DNA from: Streptomyces sp. BHT-5-2
GTDB lineage: Bacteria; Actinomycetota; Actinomycetes; Streptomycetales; Streptomycetaceae
Length of the DNA stretch: 64,000 bases
NCBI RefSeq assembly: GCF_019774615.1
Contig: NZ_CP081497.1
Coordinates: forward strand, 1,984,001 to 2,048,000
Direction: 5' to 3'
Shown here: piece by piece, positions 8,244 through 16,858 of the stretch
Position numbering within the stretch: the stretch's first letter is position 1
Layout of the letters: every line of letters starts with the position of its first letter
The notes under the pieces: model-generated
Told to the model about the DNA's origin: nothing
Database searches by the model: none
The model's input: the letters and a program-made list of their open reading frames with translations, nothing else
Program-made: the position numbers and the translations under genes

Positions 8244-9185
8244 ATGCCGCACCTTCCCACCCCGCCGCCCGGCCGCGCCCGCCCGGTCCGGCTCGCCGCC
8301 CTGCTGCTCGTCCTCCTCACGCTGGCCGCGGCGGCCTGCGGCCGGCCCGGCAGCCCGCCCGTCAAGGGACCCAGGGCCGGCGACCTGCCCGCCTATCCGG
8401 TGGCCCGGGGGTTCTCGCTGCCCGCCTCGCCGACCTGGCGGGCGGCCGAGCGCCGCGGCCGGCTCGTCGTCGGCGGCAAGGAGGACCAGCCCTACCTCGG
8501 CGAACGGGACCCGGCGACCGGCGTCCGCCGCGGCTTCGACATCGAGATCGCCAAGATGATGGCCGCCGCGCTCGGCTTCCCCGCCCGTGCGGTGGACTTC
8601 GTCACCATCGCCTCCGCCAACCGCGAGACCGCGCTGCAGAACGGCCAGATCGACCTGTACGTCGGCTCGTACACCATCAACGCCAAGCGGAAGCAGCAGG
8701 TCGGCTTCGCCGGCCCGTACTACATGGCGGGCCAGTCGCTCCTGGTGCGCCGCGACGAGCACGGCATCCACGGCCCGCAGGACCTGGCCGGGAAGCGGGT
8801 CTGCTCGGCCGCCGGCTCCACCCCGTACCAGCGCATCCAGGCGGACTTCCCCCAGGTCGTGCTGGTCGCCTACGACACCTACTCGGCGTGTGTGGACAAC
8901 CTGTTGACCTACCAGGTCGACGCGGTCACCACCGACGACGCGATCCTGCTCGGCTACGCCGCCAAGGCGCCCGACCAGCTGAAGGTCGTCGGCAGACCGT
9001 TCTCGAAGGAGCCGTACGGCATCGGCGTGCCCCGCTCCGACAACGCGCTGCGGTTCGCGCTGGACGACGCGCTCGCCGCCGACGAGCGCAACGGCGCCTG
9101 GCGGAAGGCGTACCAGGCGACGCTCGGGGTGTCCGGGATGCCGCCGCCGGCGCCGCCCCCGATCGACCGCTATCCGGCGACCTGA
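8244..9185 (+). CDS. Glutamate-type substrate-binding lipoprotein (GluB-like)
   Basis: The 313-residue protein has an N-terminal hydrophobic segment ending LTLAAAAC, with Cys32 as the likely lipid-anchored residue, followed by a family 3 solute-binding domain (RLVVGGKEDQPYLGE, GFDIEIAKMMAAALG, GQIDLYVGSYTINAKR, LAGKRVCSAAGSTPY). It would capture an acidic or polar amino acid outside the membrane and hand it to the two permeases. It begins 12 bp after the ATPase gene. Glutamate is inferred from resemblance to the GluABCD system. Confidence 0.85.
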   Translation: MPHLPTPPPGRARPVRLAALLLVLLTLAAAACGRPGSPPVKGPRAGDLPAYPVARGFSLPASPTWRAAERRGRLVVGGKEDQPYLGERDPATGVRRGFDIEIAKMMAAALGFPARAVDFVTIASANRETALQNGQIDLYVGSYTINAKRKQQVGFAGPYYMAGQSLLVRRDEHGIHGPQDLAGKRVCSAAGSTPYQRIQADFPQVVLVAYDTYSACVDNLLTYQVDAVTTDDAILLGYAAKAPDQLKVVGRPFSKEPYGIGVPRSDNALRFALDDALAADERNGAWRKAYQATLGVSGMPPPAPPPIDRYPAT

Positions 9186-9204
9186 GGAGCCAAGGGACCG
9201 ACCG

Positions 9205-9849
9205 ATGAACGTTCTCCTCGACAACCTCTCCCGCTACGGCCGGGGACTGCTGGGCACGGTCGAACTGACCGTCTACGCCTCGCTGTTGGCGCTGGTCCTC
9301 GGTTTCCTGATGGCGGCCTTCCGGGTCGCGCCGGTCCGCTCGCTGCGGGCCTTCGGCACGGCCTGGGTGACGGTGCTGCGCAACACCCCGCTGACGCTGC
9401 TGTTCTTCGCGGTGGTGCTGGGGCTGCCGCGGTTCGGCCTGGTGCTGCCCTTCACCCTCTTCGCCGTGCTGGCGCTGGGCTGCTACACCTCGGCGTTCGT
9501 CTGCGAGGCGGTGCGGGCCGGCATCAACACCGTGCCGTCCGGGCAGGGCGAGGCGGCCCGCAGCCTGGGCATGACCTTCGGGCAGACGCTGGGGCTGGTG
9601 GTGCTGCCGCAGGCGTTCCGCTCGGTCATCCCACCCCTCGGCTCGACCCTGATCGCGCTCGCCAAGAACTCCGCGATCGCCGGCTCGTTCAGCGTCGTCG
9701 AACTCCTCGGCGTCTACAAACCCCTCAACGAGCTGGGCTACAGCGCCATCTGGTCGTTCGTCTGGATCGCGCTCGGCTACCTCCTCGTGACCCTGACCAT
9801 CAGCGCGCTCTTCAACGCGCTGGAGAGGCGCTACGGAGTGGCCCGATGA
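9205..9849 (+). CDS. Amino-acid ABC transporter permease (GluC-like)
   Basis: This 214-residue membrane protein has about five hydrophobic helices and the His/Glu/Gln-type permease coupling loop (EAARSLGMTFGQTLGLVVLPQAF), which docks on the ATPase. The start sits 19 bp after the binding-protein gene. Its last four bases overlap the next permease (ATGA), showing translational coupling. Confidence 0.87.
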   Translation: MNVLLDNLSRYGRGLLGTVELTVYASLLALVLGFLMAAFRVAPVRSLRAFGTAWVTVLRNTPLTLLFFAVVLGLPRFGLVLPFTLFAVLALGCYTSAFVCEAVRAGINTVPSGQGEAARSLGMTFGQTLGLVVLPQAFRSVIPPLGSTLIALAKNSAIAGSFSVVELLGVYKPLNELGYSAIWSFVWIALGYLLVTLTISALFNALERRYGVAR

Positions 9850-10709
9850 GCACCGTCCTGTACGACCTGCCGGGCCCGCGGACCCGGCGCCGGCACCGGT
9901 ACTACGGGCTCGCCGGGACGCTGGTGCTGCTCGCCCTGGCCGGCTGGGTCCTGTCTCTCCTCTTCCGCACCGACCAGTTCACCGCGGGGAAATGGACGCC
10001 CTTCACCTATGTGGGCATCCAGGAGCTGCTGTTGACCGGACTGGGCAACACCCTGCGGGCGTTCGGGCTGGCGGCGGTGCTGTCGCTGGCGCTGGGCGCG
10101 GTGCTGGCGGCCGGGCGGCTCTCCGTGCACCGGCCGCTGCGCTGGGCGGGCACCCTGCTGGTGGAGTTCTTCCGGGCCATGCCGGTGCTGGTGATGATCT
10201 TCTTCATCTATGTGGCGCTGCGTGCGGAGCCGTTGACGGCCCTGGTCAGTGGGCTGGCGCTGTACAACGGCTCGGTTCTGGCGGAGGTCTTCCGCTCCGG
10301 GGTGAACGCCGTCGAGCGCGGCCAGGGCGAGGCGGCGTACGCGCTGGGGATGCGCAAGACCCAGGTCATGGTGCATGTGCTCGTCCCGCAGGCGGTCCGG
10401 GCGATGCTGCCGGCGATCATCTCCCAGCTGGTGGTGGCCCTGAAGGACACCTCGCTGGGCTTCCTCATCAGCTACGAGGAGTTCCTGCACGCCGGCAAGC
10501 TCATCGCCGCCAACCTCGACTACGACCTGCCGTTCATCCCCGTCGTCATGATCGTCTCGCCGGTCTACATCGGGTTGTGCATGCTGCTGTCCTGGCTGGC
10601 CACCTGGGTCGCCCGGCGGCAGCGACGCAGTCCGAAGGTCGACACGGACGAGGTGGCCGCGCCGGAGCCGGCGACGCTCCGGCCGGACGACCACCGGGCG
10701 CACGGCTGA
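9846..10709 (+). CDS. Amino-acid ABC transporter permease (GluD-like)
   Basis: The 287-residue second permease has a longer N-terminal cytoplasmic start before its first helix (LAGTLVLLALAGWVLSLLF) and the coupling loop EAAYALGMRKTQVMVHVLVP. It overlaps the preceding gene by four bases and ends the operon. The C-terminal tail is polar and lacks further domains. It should form a heterodimer with the other permease. Confidence 0.87.
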   Translation: MSTVLYDLPGPRTRRRHRYYGLAGTLVLLALAGWVLSLLFRTDQFTAGKWTPFTYVGIQELLLTGLGNTLRAFGLAAVLSLALGAVLAAGRLSVHRPLRWAGTLLVEFFRAMPVLVMIFFIYVALRAEPLTALVSGLALYNGSVLAEVFRSGVNAVERGQGEAAYALGMRKTQVMVHVLVPQAVRAMLPAIISQLVVALKDTSLGFLISYEEFLHAGKLIAANLDYDLPFIPVVMIVSPVYIGLCMLLSWLATWVARRQRRSPKVDTDEVAAPEPATLRPDDHRAHG

Positions 10710-10719
10710 GTGGCCGGCG

Positions 10720-11175
10720 TCAGACCCGCCAGACGCCGTCCCGCATCAGCTCCCGCCCGGCCAGTTCGTTCGCCTCGCGCCAGACCAGCAGCCGGTGCGG
10801 GGTGAAGCGGAGGAAGACCCAGGGATCGCGGCCGCGCGGGTTCCAGCCGAGTTTGGCAGCCAGGGCGTCCGTGGCGTCCTGCGGTAGCGCGTCGTTGGCC
10901 AGGACCTCCACGGTGCAGTCGGCGAGCACCACGTCCCGGGTGGTGCCCAGCGCCACCCGGCTCTCCCCGCGGGCGGCGAGGTTGCGGGCGGTGGGGTTGG
11001 TGCCCTTGGTGGACATCACCAGCCGCTCCCCGTGCCAGACGAACGACAGCGGCACCAGGGTGGGCGCGCCGTCGGGGGAGGCGGAGGAGACCCAGGCGTC
11101 CTCCTCCGTCTCCAACAGTCGGAGCGCGTCCCGTTTGCGTTGCCCGGCGTCGCGGGGCGGGGGGTGGTTCGTCAT
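10720..11175 (-). CDS. Pyridoxamine 5'-phosphate oxidase-fold (split beta-barrel) protein
   Basis: The 151-residue protein has the flavin-binding split-barrel pattern: an N-terminal helix, then EDAWVSSASPDGAPTLVPLSFVWHGERLVMST, NLAARGESRVALGTT, and a C-terminal strand that uses WVFLRFTPHRLLVWR. In actinobacteria this fold binds FMN or F420 and often reduces small substrates; which cofactor applies here cannot be seen. It converges with the transporter operon, the stop codons being only 10 bp apart. Confidence 0.75.
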   Translation of the reverse strand: MTNHPPPRDAGQRKRDALRLLETEEDAWVSSASPDGAPTLVPLSFVWHGERLVMSTKGTNPTARNLAARGESRVALGTTRDVVLADCTVEVLANDALPQDATDALAAKLGWNPRGRDPWVFLRFTPHRLLVWREANELAGRELMRDGVWRV

Positions 11176-11270
11176 GCCGCGGAGCCTAACGAGCCGCTGC
11201 CGCCCGGCGCTTCGGGCGCGGGCCGTAGGGCGGTGGTCGTAGGCCGCCCCGCCGACCGTCGTCCGCCGGT

Positions 11271-12881
11271 TCAGTCGCGGACCGGCACCGACACATACGA
11301 CGGGTCGTTGGCGGGCGAGGAGAACGACAGCCGGGCGCCGGCGGGGTTCTGGGCGATGTAGAGCGGGTCGACGGTGTCCACGACCACCGCGAGCCGGTGT
11401 CCGGCGGGTACGTCGTAGGCGGTGGCGAAGAGGTCCAGGTCCAGGGTGAAGGGCTTGCCCGGCGCCCTGCCGTGGAAGGTGACCGGCGCGTGGGTGACCA
11501 GTTTTCCCAGGCCCAGCGGGCCGACGTCGTAGAGGTAGGCGATGGCGGTGCCGTCGGCGGCGGTGGGGGTCACGGTGGTGTGCAGCCGGGTGGTGCCGCG
11601 CACCCGCTGCCCGCTCCCGTACGGCGCGGACTCCCAGACCGCTGCTGCCGAGCGCGGCAGCAGCGGGATCGACGCCATCGGGGGCAGCCGGAAGAACTGG
11701 TCGAGGATGCTGGAGAGGAAGATCAGTCCGCCGTCGGCGCCGGAGTCGGTGCCGGTGCGGATGCGCCGGGTGCCGTCGAGCGCGATCCGGCGGTGTGCGG
11801 AGGGGACGTCCTGCCAGCTCTTGTAGCCCTCGTAGGCGCCGGTGGAGCGGGACTTGAGGAGGACCGGCGGCTCGCGGTCGATGCCGTTGTCGGTGCCCCT
11901 GAGGTAGTGGTCGAGCCACCGCCTGGTGTCGTTCCAGGTGTCGTTGGGCAGGCCGAGCAGGCCCAGGCCCTCGGCCGTCGCGTGGTCGCCGGGGCGGAAC
12001 TCCAGCCGCTTGGGGCCCTTGAGCTTCTCGAAGAACGCCGCGTACTGGTCGGGCGGGAAGAGGGAGTCGCCCCAGGCGTTGCCGAGCAGGATCGCCGCCC
12101 CGTTGGCGTTGATCCGGTCGAGGTAGGTGGCCGGGGAGCGCTTCCGGCCCCAGGCGATCATGTCCTTCTCCTTGGACATGTCGGCGCTGAGGAACTCCTT
12201 GAGCACCCGCTGGAGTTCGGGGCTGGGCCGGCCGGTCAGCGCGCCGGCGCCGCCGAGCATCGCGGCGGCCTGGAGGTGCGGGGTGCGGCCGCTGTAGATC
12301 GAGCCGATGAGGTCGGCCCAGCCGCTGAGCGCCGCGACCGCCTTGATCCGCTTGTCGGCCCCGGCGGCCAGCAGGCTGATCCCGGCGCCGTAGGAGACCC
12401 CGGCCATCCCGATCTTCCGCGGGTCGGCGGAAGTGTGCGCCAGCCCCCAGTCGATGACCTTGGAGGCGTCGGCGACGTCCTGCGGTCCGGCGGTCTCTAT
12501 CTGCCCGCCGGACTGCCAGAAGCCGCGCGAGTTGTAGCCGATGACGACATAGCCGGAGGCGGCCAGCTTCCGGGCCTGTGCGAGGTATTCGACCTGCGGC
12601 ATCGCCCAGCTGGTGGGCAGCACGACGAGCGGGTACCGGTGGGTGCCGTCGGCCCCGGCGGGGGTGAAGACGTTGGCCTTGAGGGTGATCCCGCCCGCGC
12701 CGGTGATGTCGACGAACCGCAGGGTGGGGGAGTCCGCGGCGGCGGGCCGGGCGGTGGCGGCCGAGGTGCGGGCCGGGGCCGGCGCGGCCTGGGCCGGGGC
12801 GCAGGTGAGGGCCGTGGTGGCGAGCACCGCCGCGGAGACGGTGCCGATGGCGGCGCGCACAGTGGTGCGGGAGGGCGTCAT
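11271..12881 (-). CDS. Secreted CocE/X-prolyl-dipeptidyl-peptidase-like hydrolase
   Basis: The 536-residue protein begins with a signal peptide (ending near AQAAPAPA). An alpha/beta-hydrolase domain follows, with the nucleophile elbow GVSYGAG, and then a C-terminal beta-rich domain (ATAYDVPAGHRLAVVVDT) as in CocE/NonD and Xaa-Pro dipeptidyl-peptidases. It is presumably exported and cleaves an ester or a peptide; the substrate is unknown. The ATG at 12881 has GGAG upstream and gives a clean signal peptide. It is transcribed divergently from the methyltransferase gene, across a DNA segment rich in GGTAA/TTACC repeats. Confidence 0.8.
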   Translation of the reverse strand: MTPSRTTVRAAIGTVSAAVLATTALTCAPAQAAPAPARTSAATARPAAADSPTLRFVDITGAGGITLKANVFTPAGADGTHRYPLVVLPTSWAMPQVEYLAQARKLAASGYVVIGYNSRGFWQSGGQIETAGPQDVADASKVIDWGLAHTSADPRKIGMAGVSYGAGISLLAAGADKRIKAVAALSGWADLIGSIYSGRTPHLQAAAMLGGAGALTGRPSPELQRVLKEFLSADMSKEKDMIAWGRKRSPATYLDRINANGAAILLGNAWGDSLFPPDQYAAFFEKLKGPKRLEFRPGDHATAEGLGLLGLPNDTWNDTRRWLDHYLRGTDNGIDREPPVLLKSRSTGAYEGYKSWQDVPSAHRRIALDGTRRIRTGTDSGADGGLIFLSSILDQFFRLPPMASIPLLPRSAAAVWESAPYGSGQRVRGTTRLHTTVTPTAADGTAIAYLYDVGPLGLGKLVTHAPVTFHGRAPGKPFTLDLDLFATAYDVPAGHRLAVVVDTVDPLYIAQNPAGARLSFSSPANDPSYVSVPVRD

Positions 12882-12975
12882 CTTCTGCTCCAGATCTCGA
12901 TGCGAGCCGCACGGGGCGCTGTCCCGCGGACCTGGGGACAGGAGGGGGTGCCAGGCGGCTCGAATGTGACTGGAG

Positions 12976-13030
12976 GGTAAGGTCCGTTGCTTACCGTTGG
13001 TAACCCATCGGTAGGTTACGGCTGGGTAAC
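12976..13030. promoter_or_regulatory. Cluster of GGTAA/TTACC inverted repeats in a divergent intergenic region
   Basis: Half-sites lie at 12976-12980 (GGTAA), 12991-12995 (TTACC), 12999-13003 (GGTAA), 13014-13019 (GGTTAC) and 13025-13030 (GGTAAC). TTACC-GTT-GGTAA is a perfect inverted repeat, and GTAACC pairs with GGTTAC over 8 bp. The cluster sits between the divergent hydrolase and methyltransferase genes. It looks like a multi-site operator. Confidence 0.5.
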
Positions 13031-13128
13031 GTCGAGGTGTGGCGGGAGAGTTCGGAGCGGTCCGGGGCGTTGGTGCGTAGAACGTGACGGGCGAGATGCA
13101 TGGGATGCATAAGGCGGAAGGGGCGGGT

Positions 13129-13983
13129 GTGACGAACACCGGAGAGGCGTCGGCGCAGTTCGCGGGGGAGACGCCGTTCGACGTCGGTGAACGGCGGGCG
13201 TGGGCCGGGCGGGCCGCGGCGTACGCGGCGGGCTTCGGGCGACTGTGCGCGTATACGGTCCCGCGGCTGCTGGACGCCGCGGGCGTCACCGAGGGCAGCC
13301 GGGTGCTGGACGCCGGCACCGGGACCGGTGCCGCCGCGGCGGCCGCCTGCGCCCGCGGGGCCCGGGTGACCGCCGTGGACGCCGAACCCGACATGGTGCG
13401 CGCTGCCGCGGCCGCCGCCCCCGAGGTCGCCGTCCGGCTGGCCGCACTGCCCCAACTGCCCTTTGCCGACGAATCGTTCGACGCCGTCGTCGGCAACTTC
13501 GTGCTCAACCACGTCGGACGGCCGCGGGCGGCCCTCGCGGAGCTGCGTCGGGTGACCCGCCCCGGCGGCCGGATCGCGCTGACCATCTGGGCGGCGCCGC
13601 CCGCATCGGGCCAGGCGCTGCTCGGCCGCGCGGTGCAGGCGGCCGGCGTACCGCGACCGCCGGACATCCCCGCCCTCGCACCCGAGGACGACTTCCCGCG
13701 CACCGAGCCGGGGCTCGCGGAACTGCTCCGCACCGCGGGCCGCCTGGCCGGGGTGGTGTGCTCCGCGGTCTCCTGGGATCACCGCACCACGCCGGAGGAG
13801 TGGTGGCACGGTCCGGCATCCGGCGTGGCGACCATCGGCCGGGTCGTGACCTCCCAGGGCCCCGCGGCGACCGAGCGCATCCGGCGTCATTTCCGCGACC
13901 TGGCGGTCGAGTTCGCCGCTCCGGACGGGCAACTGGTGCTGCCGCACACGGCGTTGCTGGCCTCGGGGCGGGTAGCCGGGTAG
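13129..13983 (+). CDS. Class I SAM-dependent methyltransferase
   Basis: About 284 residues. Motif I is VLDAGTGTGAAAAA, followed by TAVDAEPDMV (acidic residue that binds SAM ribose), then LPFADESFDAVVGNFVLNHV and LRRVTRPGGRIALTIW, the UbiE/Methyltransf_11 pattern. The substrate is unknown. I prefer GTG 13129, which follows GGAAGGGG; GTG 13084 and ATGs at 13096 and 13105 are in-frame alternatives. The gene's end contains tandem GGGTAGCC units that run past the stop codon. Confidence 0.82.
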   Translation: MTNTGEASAQFAGETPFDVGERRAWAGRAAAYAAGFGRLCAYTVPRLLDAAGVTEGSRVLDAGTGTGAAAAAACARGARVTAVDAEPDMVRAAAAAAPEVAVRLAALPQLPFADESFDAVVGNFVLNHVGRPRAALAELRRVTRPGGRIALTIWAAPPASGQALLGRAVQAAGVPRPPDIPALAPEDDFPRTEPGLAELLRTAGRLAGVVCSAVSWDHRTTPEEWWHGPASGVATIGRVVTSQGPAATERIRRHFRDLAVEFAAPDGQLVLPHTALLASGRVAG

Positions 13984-14017
13984 CCGGGTAGCCGGGAAAT
14001 CGGGCCGTTGGGGCGCA

Positions 14018-14031
14018 GGGGGCGCGCCCCC
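14018..14031. terminator. GC-rich palindrome between convergent genes
   Basis: A perfect 14-bp palindrome (GGGGGCGCGCCCCC) lies between the methyltransferase stop and the convergent hydrolase stop. It could act as a hairpin terminator for both, although it lacks a T-run. Confidence 0.4.
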
Positions 14032-14044
14032 GGGCGGGGCGCGC

Positions 14045-14866
14045 TCAGCCCTCAGGGGCGGCGGCCGGGGCCGGCAGCGCGGCCAGGAACTCCGTCAGCG
14101 CCGCGTTGAACTCCTCCGGGCGCTCCAGGTTCGGCATATGGCCGGCGTCCTGAACGATCCTCAACCGCGCGCCCGGCACCGCCTCGTGGATCACCCGGGC
14201 GTCGGCGACCGGCGTGAACTCGTCCTCCGTGCCGACCACGACCAGGGTGGGCACGGAGATCTCCGGCAGCATCCCGGTGTAGTCCCGCCGCTCCGCCCGG
14301 CCGCGCAGGGCGGCCGCGGCGCCCTCGGGGGAGGTGTTCCGCATCATCCCCAGGACGTGCTCGGCGACCGCCGGCAGTGCCGTGACATGGGCCGGCGCGA
14401 TCATCTTGGGCAGCACCTCCCGCGCGTACCCGTCCATCCCCTCCGCGAGCAGCCGCTCCGCGGTCCGCAGCCGCACCGCCCGGCCCTCGGCGGTGTCCGC
14501 CGCCGCGAAGGTGTCGGCGAGCAGCAGTGCCCGGATCCGCTCCGGGAATCGGCGGTAGCACTCCATGACGATCTGCCCGCCCATGGACAGCCCGCCCAGC
14601 ACGCACCGTTCGACGCCGAGATGGTCGAGCAGTGCGGCGACGTCCCCGGCGAAGGTCTCCAGCGGGGTCTTGCCGGGCACCACCGGGCTCTCGCCGTAGC
14701 CGCGCAGGTCCGGGGTGATCACCCGCATGCCGGCGCGGCTGAAGTGCTCCCTCTGCGGGCGCCACATCGAGCGGTCGAAGGGGTGCCCGTGGATCAGCAC
14801 CAGCGGCTCGCCGCTGCCCTCGTCGTCATACGCGATCGAGATCCCGTCGCATTGCACCGATGCCAT
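14045..14866 (-). CDS. Alpha/beta-fold hydrolase
   Basis: The 273-residue cytoplasmic hydrolase has LIHGHPFDRSMW (oxyanion loop), the nucleophile elbow GLSMGG, the acid in GTEDEFTP and the catalytic histidine in QDAGHMPNLERP, so the Ser-Asp-His triad is complete. It resembles lactonases and esterases of the PcaD/3-oxoadipate enol-lactonase type, but the true substrate is unknown. The start is well placed behind AGGAGAGG. It is divergent from the MocR regulator gene, the usual arrangement of a MocR regulator and its target. Confidence 0.82.
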   Translation of the reverse strand: MASVQCDGISIAYDDEGSGEPLVLIHGHPFDRSMWRPQREHFSRAGMRVITPDLRGYGESPVVPGKTPLETFAGDVAALLDHLGVERCVLGGLSMGGQIVMECYRRFPERIRALLLADTFAAADTAEGRAVRLRTAERLLAEGMDGYAREVLPKMIAPAHVTALPAVAEHVLGMMRNTSPEGAAAALRGRAERRDYTGMLPEISVPTLVVVGTEDEFTPVADARVIHEAVPGARLRIVQDAGHMPNLERPEEFNAALTEFLAALPAPAAAPEG

Positions 14867-14938
14867 GGCACACCTCTCCTTGCCGCATCACCTGCGGCCT
14901 TGCCGTGTCCGGGAGTTGACGGCTCGATGCTATGAGGG

Positions 14939-15060
14939 GCATTGTCTCGGCACAATAGGAACAATGTGCTCGGTGCAATGCCGCTGGTGCAGGTCAGCAG
15001 TGTCAGGTCAGCAGTGCAGTGCCATGGCAGTGGTGCGATGCCGGCGGCGCAATGCCGGGG
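14939..15060. promoter_or_regulatory. Repeat-rich control region between hydrolase and MocR gene
   Basis: The segment contains ATTGT-CTCGGC-ACAAT (14941-14956), a related ACAATGTGCTCGGTGCAATG just after, and two AGGTCAGCAGTG copies (14991-15002, 15005-15016). GTGCAATGCCG-like motifs recur near 15033 and 15047. MocR proteins usually bind paired repeats upstream of themselves and a divergent target, so this is the likely operator region. Confidence 0.5.
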
Positions 15061-15074
15061 AGGGGAGTGCACAA

Positions 15075-16415
15075 GTGCCGGGGGACGACTACCGCGCCAT
15101 CGCCGACGAACTGGCCGCGGTCATCGGGGAAGGCCGGCTCCGCCCGGGGGACCGGCTTCCGCCGCTGCGCCGGTTCGCCCGCCGACGGCGGATCGCGGAC
15201 TCCACCGCGGCCCGGGTCTACCGCGAACTGGGCCGCCGCGGCCTGACGGTGGGCGAGGTCGGCCGCGGCACGTTCGTCCGCACGGCGCCCCCGGCGCCCG
15301 AGCCCGCGCTGGCCGAGCCCGGCGGCCACCGGATCGACCTGGAGCTCAACTTCCCCGTTCTGCCCGGGCAGCCCGCGCTCCTCGCCAGCAGCCTCGGCCG
15401 GCTGCTCCAGCAGGACGACACGATGGCGGCGGCGCTCCGCCCGGGTGCCGCCGCCGGCACCCCCGCCGCCCGCCGGGCCGCGGCCAGGCACCTCGCCCGG
15501 GCCGGCTGGGTCCCCGACGCCGGCCGGCTGCTCTTCGCCGGCAGCGGCCGCCAGGCCCTCGCCGCGGCCTTCGCCACCCTCGTCCCGCCCGGCGAGCGCC
15601 TGGGCGTCGAAGCGCTCACCTTCCCCGTCGTCAAGGGCATCGCGGCCCGGCTGGGCATCACCCTCGTCCCGCTGGCCATGGACGAGCACGGCGTGACCCC
15701 CGACGCGCTGCGGGCCGCCGCGCCGCTGCGCGCGGTCTATCTGCAACCCGCGCTGCACAACCCGCTCGGTACCACCATGCCCGACGCCCGCCGGGTCGAA
15801 CTCGCCGAGGAATTGAGGGAGTTGGAACTGTTCGCGGTCGAGGACGCCGTCTACGGTTTCCTCCGCCCCGACCTGCCGCCGCTCGCCTCCCTGGCGCCGG
15901 AGCGCACGGTGCTCGTCGACAGCCTCTCCAAACGCCTCGCCCCCGGACTGACGCTCGGCTTCCTGGTGCCCCCCGTCCGCGACGCCGGTCCCGACTTCGC
16001 CGCGGCGCTCCGCTCCGGCGCCTGGACCGCGTCCGGTTTCGCGCTGGCCGCGGCGGTCCGCTGGCTGGACGACGGCACCGCGGCCGCCGTCGAGGCGGAG
16101 AAGCGCGCCGACGCGGCGGCCCGTCAGCGGATCGCCGCGGACCGCCTCGCCGGTCAGCGGCTCCGTACCGACCCGCACTCCTACCACTGCTGGTGGGAAC
16201 TTCCCGAGCCCTGGCGGGCGGACACCTTCGTGGCCGCGGCGGCCCGCCACGGCATCGCGGTCACCCCGTCCGGCGCCTTCGCCGCGGGCCGGGGTCACGT
16301 CCCCAACGCGGTGCGGCTGGCGCTGTCCGCGCCGCCCGTCGACGTCCTCGCGGACGCCCTCGACGTGCTGGCCGGACTGGCCCGCCGGACGCCGGAGGAC
16401 GCCGGGGCGGATTGA
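15075..16415 (+). CDS. MocR/GntR-family regulator with aminotransferase domain
   Basis: The 446-residue protein starts with a GntR winged-helix domain (IADELAAVIGEGRLRPGDRL, then ADSTAARVYRELGRRGLTVG). A linker leads to a class I/II aminotransferase domain that keeps the PLP lysine in DSLSKRLAPGL and the aspartate region AVEDAVYGFL. MocR proteins sense PLP or amino compounds and act as dimeric repressors or activators. The GTG at 15075 follows GGGGAGGGGAG. Its stop codon TGA lies in a sequence shared with an IS200/IS605-type right end, so the original C-terminus may have been altered. Confidence 0.85.
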   Translation: MPGDDYRAIADELAAVIGEGRLRPGDRLPPLRRFARRRRIADSTAARVYRELGRRGLTVGEVGRGTFVRTAPPAPEPALAEPGGHRIDLELNFPVLPGQPALLASSLGRLLQQDDTMAAALRPGAAAGTPAARRAAARHLARAGWVPDAGRLLFAGSGRQALAAAFATLVPPGERLGVEALTFPVVKGIAARLGITLVPLAMDEHGVTPDALRAAAPLRAVYLQPALHNPLGTTMPDARRVELAEELRELELFAVEDAVYGFLRPDLPPLASLAPERTVLVDSLSKRLAPGLTLGFLVPPVRDAGPDFAAALRSGAWTASGFALAAAVRWLDDGTAAAVEAEKRADAAARQRIAADRLAGQRLRTDPHSYHCWWELPEPWRADTFVAAAARHGIAVTPSGAFAAGRGHVPNAVRLALSAPPVDVLADALDVLAGLARRTPEDAGAD

Positions 16416-16836
16416 CTTGCTCCCCGGGCTGAAGTCCGAGGATTCTGGCCTTCTCTCTCGTCGCTGTGCCGCTACGCGGAGCAGGCTTTGGGAGGGGATC
16501 CGTGGCTTCCTGCTTCGTTGTGCTGTGCCAGAACGGATTCTGGGCTTGTCGGCGCTCCACAGGCCGATACCGCCAGTCCGGCGGCCTTCGCAAATGGGGG
16601 CAGGCGAAACTACCGAAGCTGGGCTGGGTGCGCTTTCGCTGGTCGCGTCCGCTCGGTGGTGAGATCCGTTCGGCTACCGTCAGCCGATGGCACCGCCTCG
16701 AACTCGCCCTCTCCAGCGCGGCCCGCTATACCGGCACGCGCGTGGTGAAGGTCAATCCCGCGTACACGTCGCAGCGGTGCTCCGCCTGCGGCTTCGTCGC
16801 CGAGAACAACCGCGAGCCGAGGGGGAGGAAGCCAAC
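16411..16836. mobile_element. Mosaic of two decayed IS200/IS605-type (tnpB) element ends
   Basis: Left boundary: ATTGACTTGCTCCCCGGGC, the reverse of a tnpB-element right end (compare the intact element ending near 31037). Right boundary: GAGGGGGAGGAAGCCAA (16819-16835), the same kind of end in forward orientation. Between them lie a minus-strand end region and a plus-strand TnpB tail. The two ends point outward in opposite directions, so at least two elements contributed. Nothing here is functional. Confidence 0.6.
16625..16818 (+). pseudogene. TnpB C-terminal remnant
   Basis: The frame reads GWVRFRWSRPLGGEIRSATV followed by HRLELALSSAARYTGTRVVKVNP and YTSQRCSACGFVAENNRE. The second part is the RuvC/zinc-ribbon region near the C-terminus of TnpB (CxxC motif, NP-YTSQ). 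The central RuvC portion, the second CxxC and the final Asp motif are missing, and the two pieces are joined by a deletion. It ends directly against the right-end-like sequence. Confidence 0.65.
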
Positions 16837-16858
16837 TGCTGGAAGTCGTTGGGCTCGG

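Noticed and set aside
7002..9224. Long minus-strand frame opposite the amino-acid transporter genes
   Set aside because: The plus strand has complete ABC transporter motifs, and the antisense product is low-complexity and unlike any family.
16261..16593. Minus-strand frame overlapping the MocR end as a small protein gene
   Set aside because: It runs through the reverse tnpB end region and the MocR coding strand. It may preserve a relic TnpB tail, but is not a gene.
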